The notes beneath the pieces were generated by a model. That model was not told the DNA's origin, ran no database searches, and saw only the letters and a program-made list of their open reading frames with translations. Positions 11,925-23,900 of a stretch of 64,000 bases of DNA are shown in pieces. The first letter of the stretch is position 1. Each line of letters begins with the position of its first letter. The stretch is from Mangifera indica (taxonomy: Eukaryota > Streptophyta > Magnoliopsida > Sapindales > Anacardiaceae), in NCBI RefSeq assembly GCF_011075055.1, contig NC_058150.1:9834330-9898329 (forward strand). Reading direction: 5' to 3'. The position numbers and the translations under genes were made by a program.

Positions 11925-12265
11925 ATTTGAATACCTTGTGGAAAGAGTCTTTAATTAAAACTATAGTTGTTGCTGGTCATGACCCAGAAATCATCGGTTA
12001 TGCTTGGTTGCCAAATAATGCCCAACTTATCAATAAATCTAGTAAACTATTTAAAAGATCATGCAACCGATTCCAGGTTAGTCGTTTTTTTTGGGCCAAA
12101 GTAATAATCCTATTTGAAGTGGCTCATTTGGTACCCAAAACACTCATGTATGAGCAAGGAAAAATTCTACTTCCCCACCTAGCTAATTACTCTAGGCTGG
12201 GGTCGGTCCTTGGGGGAAGTTATAATAGCCCTTCCGTACTTCGTATTTTAGAGCATTTTACTAAT
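11925..12265 (+). pseudogene. psbC: Chloroplast psbC (CP43) fragment inserted in nuclear DNA
   Basis: The translation follows the N-terminal part of the photosystem II CP43 protein: a G-x-D-x-E box, then G-Y-A-W, then N-A-Q-L-I-N, then L-F-E-V-A-H-L-V-P and M-Y-E-Q-G-K-I-L-L-P-H-L-A. The real psbC frame starts before the apparent ATG of this reading frame, because a start-like CTTGTGGAAAGAGTCT segment also aligns. Only about the first quarter of psbC is present, with many substitutions and small indels that leave a 120-residue open stretch by chance. It is an old plastid-to-nucleus transfer and not functional. I am confident of the family; no other plastid sequence was recognised beside it. 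Confidence 0.85.
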
Positions 12266-12280
12266 ATATAAATCCTTTAG

Positions 12281-12798
12281 TCATTTTTTAAATAGGAAAA
12301 ACACCCATTAAAGTACACAATCCATGGGTTTATATATTGTGCATCGAAAGGAATAACTTTCAACAGCTGAAACTTAATTGTGCTCATATTTAGCAATTAA
12401 TTTGTTGGATGAATATGTTTATAGTAGTTCTTTGATCAAAATTTAAATCCAATAGCTCTTGGCTTTTAATATCAAAACGCATGAACCAGCATGGAAGAAA
12501 ATTCTATATTAAGTATCGATTTTTTTAGTGTCAAATTTGTCACAAAATAGGGCACCTTAAAGTTAGTTTTATTGTGTTTAATGAGTCAACTTTTCACTTT
12601 GTGTTTTTTGAAGCTTGGTCAATAAGTGAGATGTCATTTTCTTTTTTGAAGTAGTTCTGATTTTTAGTGTTTTTAGGACTTACTGTTGTTAGCTTAATGC
12701 TATAAATTCAATATATGATGTAATTGGATTACATGCTTCAATAATTTATATTGTTATTCTCCTTTTGTCAAGAAATTTCTATTTTACGTTTTTTAAAT
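12281..12798. other. Spacer, possibly a decayed LTR
   Basis: No gene seen. It ends at the primer-binding site of the copia remnant, so its right part could be that element's 5' LTR. I could not find a second copy downstream to prove it. Confidence 0.3.
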
Positions 12799-12811
12799 GG
12801 TATCAGAGCAC
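12798..12811 (+). other. Primer-binding site of a copia-type element
   Basis: TGGTATCAGAGC followed by ACTTGG matches the classic plant copia primer site complementary to initiator Met-tRNA. A gag remnant follows on the same strand. Confidence 0.8.
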
Positions 12812-13290
12812 TTGGTTTAACGGTCTTTGTCTTTTTTTTTTTGCTCACTCTTCTTGTCTATGAAGCTGGTTCTTGTTGGAGATCGAAGACTGAAAGTTGG
12901 TAAAAGGAAATTTTTGTTTAATGATATGGCGGTGATTGGGGGAGAAAATGGTTCTAGTACACTAAATGATATGACTATGATGGTTTTAATTCGTGGCCTA
13001 GGAAAGGAGTATAGACCATTTGTTACATCCATACAACGATAGGCACATTAACCATTAGTTGAAGAGTTAGAGAATGTTATCTCTAACTAGAAGCTTTGGC
13101 TAAGCAAACCGCCAACAAATTGTATTATATGACACTGATGATGCTCCCTTTTCAGAAGGAAAGCCTTACGGGAAGGACAATGATGGCAGTCCTCAAAATA
13201 AAAATTCAATCAAGTGCTATAGATATGGAAAGACTAGACACATCAAGAGGCTAGGAATTACTGTGTGAAGCTGGTAAAGTGAAAAAGACT
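12799..13290 (+). pseudogene. Ty1-copia gag remnant
   Basis: Downstream of the primer site, the reading frame around 12950-13040 gives the phrase L-I-R-G-L-G-K-E-Y-R-P-F-V, typical of copia-type gag. After a stop (13040) and a frame break, a zinc-knuckle-like C-Y-R-Y-G-K-T-R-H-I-K-R motif follows near 13218-13255, with its second Cys changed to Tyr. No protease, integrase, reverse transcriptase or RNase H was found after it. The element is therefore either truncated or a gag-only derivative. Stops and frame changes show it is dead. Confidence 0.65.
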
Positions 13291-14337
13291 ATTGAAGATG
13301 AAAAGATGACCGATTTAAATGGGAGCAGTGTTTTACTATACATTGAAGTAGTTGAAGGAAGATAAAATTGTGCCTCTAAATCAGTTTTTTCCCAGCTCGT
13401 GTCAATTAATATGTTGACTACAAACTTCAAACAACAAGAAGGTATGCAATCCTGTTCAGAAACTTTGAGTTGTGTCAGTTAGTCAGTAATGAAGAAAGCA
13501 GAATAACGTATGGCCAGGGAGAAAAATGACTGAGTTGTGACAGTGATATGAGAATGCCATGATTGTAGGGGGAAACAAATTCAAGTCAGGAAACTGCAGT
13601 GGGATGTGAGTTGAAGAAAGGAAGTGTTTATGTTAGAGAAGTTGACGAAATTGTTCTGATTACAAGTGGTGATTGGTGCTTGAAAGTATTGTTGTTTCTT
13701 GGAATGGATTTATTTATTTTTTCATTATCACTTCCTTACAACTCAAGTAATGCATAATTGGTTTGAGGGAAGATGTGAATGGTATCGAAAACAGTGTGTT
13801 TAGTTTTGTTGATTAATGAAATGTTCTGCTTGTGCTGCAATGGTCGACAAACGATGTGGTGCTCTTCAACCCTTTTACTGCTCTTTTTCTTCATGGAAAA
13901 GGTCAGATCGCTTTCACTTGGTTTCACTGTGCGAAATCTTCTCTCCACAAAAAAAGATGTTCCGTTGAGATTTTTGTGTTTTTTTAAAATAGATATCAAA
14001 CGATGCATGTTCCAATTGACAGAATTGCTAGGCTGTCAGGTTTCACCATGTATATAAACGATGTTGTATCTTTTTATTATTAAATAAGAAAATTTGAGTT
14101 ATTACTCAAAATAATCTTTGTCGCCTTTTTATCTTTAATTAGGCTTTCTTTTTCTGTTAAGCACAATTTCATTTGGAATCTATAAATAGGAGAGACAGAT
14201 CAATATTTGCCAGGACTTTTACAATCTGTCTAGCATTATATAGTAGCTTTCTATTGTATTAGAACTAACTTGCACTACAACAATTGTGATCAAAGCGTAA
14301 TTACTTTTCTATTATACCCATCAAGTTAGGTAATTTG
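13291..14337. other. No gene seen; possible 3' LTR of the gag element
   Basis: A purine-rich run GTAGGGGGAAA at about 13566 and a TATATAAACGATG-type promoter-like box near 14050 suggest remains of an LTR. A matching 5' copy was not found. Overlapping frames on both strands (about 13736-14057) look accidental. Confidence 0.3.
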
Positions 14338-17300
14338 TAAGGTTTTAAGAATCGAATTGGACTATGAACTATTTCAAGCTCCGATTCTGGTCAAATCGGT
14401 CAGACCGTTTTGACTAACCGGTCTAATCAGATTTTTAATTTTATGTAAGAACCTGAAAAAATTTGGTTTGATTACATATTTTTTACACATTGAATTTAAA
14501 TCTATGCATAATTTTTAATTCAAACCCTACAAAACATGTGTTGAAATACTTTTACAAATTAATTATGTAACATAAACATTATAACACAAATCAAATCAAA
14601 ACTCAAACCTACTACATTAAACAAACATAACCATCCTCAAATAAAGTTAACCAGTGTTGAACAAATAATATTCAATCCAATATTCAACACACATAATTGG
14701 TCTAAAATAAAGTTAACTAAATGAGTAATTAGTCATTCTTTAAGATCATTAATAGTAAAAAATCTTGTTTCCATTCAATGCACCCTTCATCCTTTGTTCA
14801 TCTACTGCACCATCCTCTTCAATAACATCATCTACAAAATTTACAACTTAAAATTTAAGTTTCTTTCAATCCAAAAATCGTATATTTATGCAAATGTGTA
14901 GATATTTATATAAGTGCCAAAAAAAATAATTTTTTTACCTAGAAAACTATGTGATAAATCATAATCGCATGGATCATTACTGATAAGAATAAATCCTTCT
15001 CCATAAAGCAATTGTTCCAATATTCATCTACATTAAGTTCACCGAACTTCTCTTCATTGTCTACTATCCAAAAGTCGGTTTTATAAATACTTTCTAATCA
15101 ATTAGATTGAAAGTTTTTTCCTTGTAACATAACCTAAATGGCCAAAATGATAAGAAATAAAAAATTAGAAAAGCAATAAGCCAATAGCCACTAAAATCAT
15201 ATGTAAACAACGAACAAACATGATAAAATAGTCCAAATAAAAATATTCAGAAATATAATGATTACAATTGACAATTGTATTACCTATTTTGCAACCGTAA
15301 GTTATAGTGAAACAAAACATGATCATTTAAATGTTGATATTCTAATCTATTTCTCTTCTTAGTATGTATGTGTTCAAATATATTTAAATTATGCTCACAC
15401 CTAGAAGATGTTGAAGTTTGACTAAGAATTTCAATTACAAACTGACTATTCATATGATATAAAATAACACATAAATAATTATGTAATTGATTTTATAACT
15501 TAGAAAAAGAATGGAGACATAAAAAACATATAAATTTAATATGTACTAGCTCATGTGGATTTGTAGGTTTTAATAGTAAGCTGACATAAAAAACTCTCCT
15601 CACAATTGCGAAACATTTTACTCTTTTCCAATAACCTCGACCTACTAACACTAAATATTGCTATTTTTCTATAAATAACATCTAGGAAACTACTCAGTAT
15701 CTCTAGTTTCGTGAAGAAAGATTCATAGTCATACTGAAAGGTTGGATTCAAGTAATAAGCAACTATATAAATACCTCGACGCAATGTCCTATCCCACCTC
15801 AACTTGATAATTTCAATATAAGGCTTGTAGAATTTCTTTTATTCTTGAACAACTTCTTTATCCTCATCCTAGCTCTATACATTCTATAATAGATATATCC
15901 TAACGCAAGCCTTTCATTTGAGTCCACAACATGAAGCAAATGTATCAATGGACCCACAACTTTTACAATTAACCCATTTTGTTCCAAAAGTCATTATTCA
16001 AAATTATGGTCACAATCTCATTGCCCTTATTAATTTTCACACATCTAAAATCAATAAAAAACCTATCTGTGATCATCACTTGCAAGTTTTGCTTATGCTT
16101 ATAAAGACTTTTCAATGCAATGAAAGTCATAACAAATTGGTTTGCACCAAATCGCACAATTTATCTCCATCCTTATCTCTTTCTTAACCAAGCTATCAAT
16201 GATTGTAAAACAAACTTTGTCACAAGATATGCACTTTTGGAAATTCTAACAATATGATCCATTTCTCTAATATCTTTTAAAATCAGATTGATGCAATGTG
16301 TTTCACAAGGCAACCAAGTAATATTTTGATATTTTTTAGACAACAATCTTTTAGTTGTTTTATAATTAGCTTCATTATCAATCACAAAATGGACAATGTT
16401 GGTAGGCCTAACCCATAAAACAATTTTCTCAGACAAGCTAAACAATGTGTTTGCCCTTTTTACAACATCAAATGCATCCACTGATTTAATAAAACAAATT
16501 CCTTTTGTATAATACACTAGAAAATTTAACAATGACCTATTCAAAGTGTCCATCCAACCATTAACCATAAGCGTACAACCAACATCTTCTCAATTTTTTT
16601 TGTAACTAGCAACAACTAATTGAACTTCCTGTTTTGCATAATTTAAAAATTCACACATGCATCATAATATATCAGCTGCTTATATCTATGACCAATTGTA
16701 GTTATAGCATCCAACATAGGTTGGAAATAAATAAAATTTAATGTATTAAGAGGTATGCAAGCATTATATAAGAAATTAACAACAACCATGTTGGCTTTTC
16801 ATTTGGTTTTTTTTCTAAGCAAAACACTACTTACCGAGGGTTGAGACCCATTAGTTGTCCTTGGAGTAAAACAATCACCAACCCAACTAGTTTTTTTCTT
16901 TTTGAATCATTTATAAGTGTACTTTGTTTTCCAAAAGACCCAATATTACCTTCATTCATGTTAAAACCTTCAAATTCTTCACTTGCAATATCACCTTTAA
17001 TTTGAGGTACACTAGCATCATAAGAAGTGGCATGCCTATGAAAATTTGTCTTTGCAATTGCATCTAATGCATTTACCATTGATATCTAACATCATAAGGA
17101 ACTTTGGTGCATAAACCAACATCTCTTTTTTTCTTGAACAAATATTGTTTTATCGTATATATACCACCTCTTCTAATTGTTTTACTACAATATAAACAAT
17201 GATCAAAATCTTCCTTCCATTCTCATCTACACTCTTAATAACATATGCCTAAGTAATATCATCTTTCACTTAACATGGTGTCCAAGAAGCCCCAAACCCA

Positions 17301-18300
17301 AATGATGACACACTTCCACTTTATATATCTATTGCACAAAATAACAAACAACCATAAAAAGTAAAAACAGAGTACAAATTAAATATTTTATATATATGTA
17401 TAAAATATAATGAGCATTGAGAAGTAGATATAATTATGCATATAAGCTTAAAAGATCACTAATGCAATCATGCAAATAAATGTGTATATCTTTGTCATAT
17501 TATTTAATTAGCTCCACAAAGTTTTAATCTTAATAACAACAACAACAAATATTCGTAACGTGAAAATCAAAAAATTAAATTGGAGCATGCTTAAATGAGA
17601 GCACACATAACAAATTACACATATAACATAATAATATACATAAAATTAAACTGCAGTATCCACACATAACAACATACATAAAACCTTGAACTGGAGTATG
17701 CCTATTAGTGATTTAGTGTACAAATTACAAATTCCAATGCTTATTAGTTTACACTTTACACTTCACAAATATACATAAAATTATAACAGATCCTCGTGAA
17801 AGTCGAATGGAGTGTAATATAATAAATTAATAATACAAGTTATAGTGTTATACAACTGTACATATAAATTATATCATTATAATATCACACTCGGTAATGG
17901 AGAGTGAGTATTAAAAAGTAAAAACACATTCAGATATACCAATCACAGTATCAAACGTAGACTCGGCGAACTTGAAGAAGTTATCTTTTGTCATCGACTC
18001 ACCTTCGTGTGTGTTGGGGGAGAACAATCCTCATCAAAGTTGAAGCTTTTGGTTGTCACGACTCGCCTGGGTGCGTTTACTTTAGGCCACAGCAGCAATG
18101 GCGACAACTTGGCACAACTACAACTCCAAAAGAAGAAGTCGAATGCGTGCAATTTTTACTGTTTTAGTGTTTTGTTATTTATTTTTTTCATTTTAATTTA
18201 TAATTATTCTATAAACCGGATCTTGTTTAAACTGCAGCAAACCACAAACTAAATGAGTTTTTTTGCTACAGCACCCATTATAGGCGCCGGTTCACAGTCC
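14338..18300 (-). mobile_element. hAT element remnant
   Basis: The left end (AAGGTTTTAAGAATCG...) and the nearby CGGTCAGACCG and AACCGGTCTAATC motifs resemble the ends of plant hAT elements with GGTTTTAAAA termini and CCGG-rich subterminal repeats. A hAT transposase pseudogene lies inside. The right end was not found with confidence; CCGG motifs near 18283-18301 are the last candidate. Confidence 0.5.
15400..17290 (-). pseudogene. hAT transposase pseudogene (BED finger, DUF659, RNase H-like core)
   Basis: Read leftward. At 17100-17290 is a BED zinc-finger remnant with C-x2-C and a K-Q-Y-L segment, where the family has K-Q-H-L, so a zinc ligand is lost. At 16173-16568 is a DUF659/core block: D-G-W-M-D-T-like start, N-F-L-V-Y, F-I-K-S-V-D-A, then V-I-D-N-E-A-N-Y and a C-E-T-H-C-I-N-L box. 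The next blocks lie at 15969-16157 (F-I-A-L-K-S-L) and 15551-15987. Several stops and frame changes separate the blocks. hAT transposases make 8-bp target duplications; this copy cannot encode an active enzyme. Confidence 0.8.
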
Positions 18301-18498
18301 GGTATCTCGTATTTTATCTAAACAATTATACATATATTGTTTTTTTGTCATATTACTCGAATAATATCATTACCGTGTACAAAAGTTTTTTGGTTTTCCA
18401 GTAAAACCGCGTTGAAAAAAATAATATTTTTTCCATTTTTTTTATATATCTTGGTATTCTTATATTGAATTCCCAAACAACTCAATTTATTTTTCATT
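17291..18498. other. No gene seen
   Basis: AT-rich DNA beyond the hAT coding remnant. An open frame at 18007-18252 has no recognisable features. CCGG motifs near 18283-18301 may be subterminal hAT sequence. Confidence 0.4.
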
Positions 18499-18780
18499 AA
18501 TGCAAATCTCATCACCAACAGTATCTATGATTTCCAATAACGGATGATTAAATAAAACAGACTTTGATTTTTGGTTTCTAAGCTGTCCCCACTTCTTGTT
18601 TTGTACTGGTGAGTGCGAACATATCGGTTTCCTTGACGTTAATGCAAATCTCATCACCAACAGTATCTATGACTTCCAACACCGAATGATTTAAACAGAC
18701 TTTGATTTTTGGGTTCTTAGCTGTCCCTACTTGTTGTTTTGTATTGGTGAGTTCAATCGTATCGATTTTCCTGACATTAA
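18499..18780. repeat. Two-copy tandem repeat, 142-bp unit
   Basis: The two units begin with AATGCAAATCTCATCACCAA (the second at 18641) and continue in parallel through CAGTATCTATGA and GTGAGT(G/T)C to GAC(G/A)TTAA. Differences are scattered substitutions and a few short indels. No function is apparent. Confidence 0.85.
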
Positions 18781-20390
18781 CGAGCGGATGAACGAATTAA
18801 CAGAACTGCGTACCGTATTCAAATTTGATGGCTTAATCTGGCTTATTATTAATTGTTAAATTGACAGGAATGAAAATAAATTTTCTCCATGGACATTTAA
18901 AGAAAATTAAGCGTATAAGCTCTTTTCAATCTTTCAAAGATGTTCGTTATAATATGTTTTGTATAAAAAAATAATTATCTAATCTAGTCTTTTTAGTCTC
19001 AACAAGATGATGCCAATTGACACTAATATTTTTCTGGGGAGAAGTCATTTAAATAATTGAATTGGGATGTGCTTCCTAAAATTTTTACTAAATAAAAATA
19101 TTCTTCTCAAATAGGCCAAATAATTGTGTACCACCCAAGGTTTGAAGAACGACAGATTCCCATATTTAAGTTTCAAAAAACTATTTTTCCTCCCATTTGT
19201 TAAATTTGTTGATAAAATTGATGAAAAGTCAAAAAAATCCTCAAGATTAATAATAGTTTATCCCCTCAATTTTATTAAATAATTTTCTGTACCCATAATT
19301 TATATTAAACTCAATTAATATATTAACAAAACTAAATTTAAAATTAATTATCGTCAGTGACATTCATTGTCAACAATGTCAAGAATCATACCGATCAATG
19401 TGATTCTCAACTAAAATCATATTAAGATAGACAAAATTGCACCAAATTAATGCGATTCCATATTGAAATCATATCAATTTGGTGCGATTTGATTGAAACT
19501 GCAACAATTTGTGTAATCCTTGACTTCGTTAGTGATGAATGTCGCATGCGATAGTTAAGTATTAAATTTATTTTAGGTGACATGAAAAAAGACAGAAAAT
19601 AAAAAAATAAAGTATTTAGTATTAAAAAAATTTGTGTAATATTAGGGGTGTAAATGATATTAATTGTATTATAATATTTAGAAAAAAAATAAATGAACTT
19701 TGACTATCAAAATTAATAATTAACTCTGATAAACAAATGAAAAAATGACTTTTTAAAATTTTTAAAATGAGAAGCGTTTTCACAAATCTTAAGTGAGAAA
19801 GAGTCATTTGGCCTCCCAAGTAATATCTCAAAATTTCCAACTCAAGTGACGTATTTGCTTATGTGGTTTCGATGGACAAGTTTAGAATGGAGGTATTGAA
19901 TGTAATGTTAACGTCATGCGAGATATTTTAATCAGCCAAAAGACTTATTCTCATACAAAGTTTAGTTTACCGTCAAATTCTCGCTTGTTAAGTTTTAAAA
20001 ATTTAAATATTCATTCGTCAAGTGTTAAAGTTAAAAAAATCTGTTAGTATTAATAGTATAATTATCATTTAATTAGTAATTAAAATAAAATTTTATCCAC
20101 TTTCATCACCTTAGTATTGAAAATCGACAATTTCTCCCCAACTTAGTTTTAAAAACTTCGTTTTCCCCCTAGGGTTTATTTTTTCCTTCTTCCTCGTGGC
20201 GATCAAAATCTAGTTGAGATCGTCTTTAGTCAATCTTCTTTCTTTATCGATGCTCTCTCTTACTTTAAAGTCAGCAAAATTAGTCGAAGATGATTCTACA
20301 AAATCGACTAAGGAAGACAAAGAGCCAAAGTTGGGTGAATAGTATCATTTAATATAATTTGTCCAATATATAAAAAAATGATATTTATGC
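18781..20390. other. No gene seen; short palindromic segment
   Basis: AT-rich spacer. An imperfect palindrome at about 19436-19491 pairs GCACCAAATT with AATTTGGTGC. No coding region or RNA gene could be recognised. Confidence 0.4.
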
Positions 20391-20930
20391 TGTAAATGTA
20401 ATTAAAATAATTAATAATTGCAAATAGAATGATGAAAAATATATGTAATCAAAACCTTGAGAGAATTAAAGGACAAAGGAAATGAAAGCAACAAAGAGAA
20501 AATGGAATGGAAGGGTGTGTGTGCCTCGTATCAAAATGAGAGAAGGGGTGTACATACAAACGAAGGTGAAAAGGTTTTTATATAGGAAAATTGCACCACC
20601 CATATTAAATGCACCACCAAGACTTTGATGCTACCCCCAATCTTCATTTATTTGTGTTCACATGGTGGAAAGCAACCGAATATATAACTCTACCCCTTGG
20701 AGTTTCACCACTCACAAATAATTATATTAATCTTGCTAAAAAAAAAAACCTAATAAGATGACAAATCAAAACAGAGAAACTTAATTATTCGATGTCTTGT
20801 AAAGTGGGGTTGGATGTGCTTAAATTGTCTTATTAAAAATTTTACTAGAAAAGTCTAGTAGGACAAAATCTAGTCAAGGAAAAAAGGGTGCAATAAACAT
20901 TTTATCTAATATGTGTCACACTTCAAAAAA
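20391..20930 (-). repeat. 3' LTR of copia element A
   Basis: Matches 26429-26735 over its left 300 bp, including GGACAAAGGA, AAATGGAATG and GGAAAATTG segments. The inner edge is set by a purine-rich AAGGGGAGCAA on the minus strand near 20940. Confidence 0.7.
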
Positions 20931-20999
20931 TTAATTTGCTCCCCTTATTTGTAGTGAGATTAATTTTGTTGCTTGTTGAGTCATCACATATCGATGTTA

Positions 21000-23900
21000 T
21001 ACACTAACTTTTCAAATATTGATATTGGTAGTGTCTTGGTAAATAAGTTAGCAAGATTGTTATTAGATCATATTTGTTTGACATCAATCTTTTGGCCCTA
21101 CTAGAGGTTATAAGAGTAAAATAACTTCAGTGAGATATGTTTGGTTTTATCTCTTTTAATATATTTTCCTCTAATTTGGGCCATATATGTTGCATTGTCT
21201 TCACATAATATGGAAACAATGTTTGTTGTAGAAGGAAGACTGCATGTATTTTGGATTTGATAGATGACAAACAATAAACATATGTATTATCGATTCATTT
21301 CATAAAGGGTTAGAATCTCTGAATGATTCAAAGATGTTGCAATCAAGGTTTGTTTGGTGGAGTGCCATGAGTTTGTTGCATTATTATATTTGAAAACATA
21401 TCACATATACAAACGGGCCTTATAAGAGTAAATAAAATAACCAATATCTGTGTATCTAACCAAACTATGAATTTTAGGGGATTTAACAAAATAATTTAAT
21501 TCCAAATCTCTAGTTACACATAGGTAACGAGATATATACTTGATTCTGTTTCAGCATTGACGAGTTGGTGTAGAGTTAAATTAGGTTAATAAATTCATTA
21601 TGAAGGATATATTTGGTCTAGTGTATTAAGCCAAATATAATCAGGCACTAGTGACATTAAGATACGATATTTTAAGACCAAGTATTTTTTTCATCTTTTC
21701 TTTAGGACAAAATAAGTCATTTTCCAGATCAAGAGATAGAACAACCATTGGAGTGTTCAAAGGATAAGTCTTATCTATATTAAAATGTTTTATCAATTCA
21801 TCGATATATGTTGATTTATTGATAAATATTCTATTTGAATTGTGCTCAATATGCAGGCTGAGACAATATTTTTGTTTTCTCTAAATCCTTCATCTCAAAT
21901 TCCTTTATGAGTCCCAGTTAAATTCATGTCATCAACATATACCATTACAATGACAGATCTTGATTCTGACCTTTTTAAAAAGATTCATGGTCATATAAGG
22001 CATTCACATAGCCCTCTTCTATCAAGTATTCATTGAGACAATTGTACCACATTTTTCTAGATTGTTTTAATTCATATAAAGATCTTTGTAACTTGATTAA
22101 GTACATGCTTCTTGGATTGACCTTTTCTGTTTCAAGCAATTTAAATCCTTCAAGGAGTTTTATATAGATTTCAGCAATCCAAGTTTTCATATAAATAAGT
22201 AGTAATTGCACACATCAAACACATATCTAGTCTTTCAAAGGTTATTAAACTGATTAAATATTTGAATGCGATTATATTCATCACCAGTGCATATGTTTCA
22301 TCAAAGTCTATACCTGACCATTAGGAAAAGTCTTGAGCCACAAGCCTTACTTTATGTCTAGTAATCTCTTTTTTCCCGTTTTTTTCTTACAAATTCTCAT
22401 TTATATCCAATGAGTTGTACGTCTTTACGTGTTTAGACTATAAGCCCAAACACTTGACATTTTACTAGAGAAACTAATTTTGTATAAATTGTTTCTTCCC
22501 ATTTTGGCCAATCATATCTTTGTCTATATTCATCCATAGTACATGGTTCAAAATTATCACCATTCATAATTTTAGCAGTTACTGCAAATGAGAATACATC
22601 ATCAATGTTAACCATTTCACAATTCTATGTCTCTTTTATAAGCATAATTTTTTGAGGAATCTGTATTTTGAATTTTCTATATTTCTAAAGTTTGTTCCAC
22701 TTAAGAGGCTTTAGTCTTTTTGGGGACTGTGATCTCTTCTAGAAAAATATCAATGAGTGTGGACTTTTCAATTATTTTAGGATCATCTTGATTCATATCT
22801 GTTTGATTCATTGTCTTTCATTTTCAAAGAACAATGTCCTTCGATCCAATAGGTCTACCACACTTCTAAATGTAGTAGATTAATCAGTTATCTAGTTCAA
22901 CAATCATATTAATTCTTATTGGTGTGTTGGCAGTTGGTATGTGTGATCTTGTCATTTTTTTTATATCCACTAATGTATCAAGCATTTGGTTGGCTGTAAA
23001 CGCACCGTCCTCTACATTTCAATTTCATTTTGGGATATGTAAGGATCTAAATGAAACATGGAAGGCAAGTGCCAAGTAAGTTCATGTCTAACTTCAAAAA
23101 GCATTTTTTTTGCCCTTAAAGGTGGGAATGTTGTCTCATCAAAGTGAAATTTGCAAAGTGTGTAATAAAAAGATCACTTATCAATGGTTCAAGATATTTG
23201 ATAATGGATGATGAATTATATCCAATATAAATTTTCAAAGGACATTAAGATCCCATTTTTGTGTGGTAAGAAGATGCAATAAGGACATATATTACATAAC
23301 AAAATATCTTTAAATAAGATATATTAGGTTGGTGACTAAGAACTAATTGTAGAGGAGAATTTTGATGATAAGAAAAAGGTCACAAGCAAATTAATACTGC
23401 AACATATAATATAGCATATCCCCTCATATAAGTTGGTAGTTAAGTTTTTAATAATAAAGTACATGCAATTATTTGGAGTCCTTTGATAAAAGACTCAACC
23501 AATCTATTTTGAGTGCGGATATGTGAGATTGGATGCTCAACATTAATCCCTATAAATATGCAATAATCATCAAATGTCTTAGATGTAAATTCACTAGCAT
23601 TGTCTAACTATATTGATTTGATCAGATAATATGAGAAATATGTTTTTAATTTGATAATTTGTATTAATAATTTAGCAAAGGAAATATTTTGAGTTGGTAA
23701 TAAACAAACATGAGAACATTGTGTTGATGCATCAATTAAAATCATAAAATAACAAAATGGCTCATTTGGTGGATGAATGAGTTCATATATATCCCTTTGA
23801 ATCTTATGTAGGAATGATGAAGATTCGACTTCAATCTTAAAGAGAAATGGTCTTATCACTAACTCACCTTTTGAACATGTGCTACATAATTTCTCACTAG

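Noticed and set aside
13736..14057. Overlapping open frames on both strands
   Set aside because: Neither shows a domain or codon bias, and the region looks like LTR or spacer.
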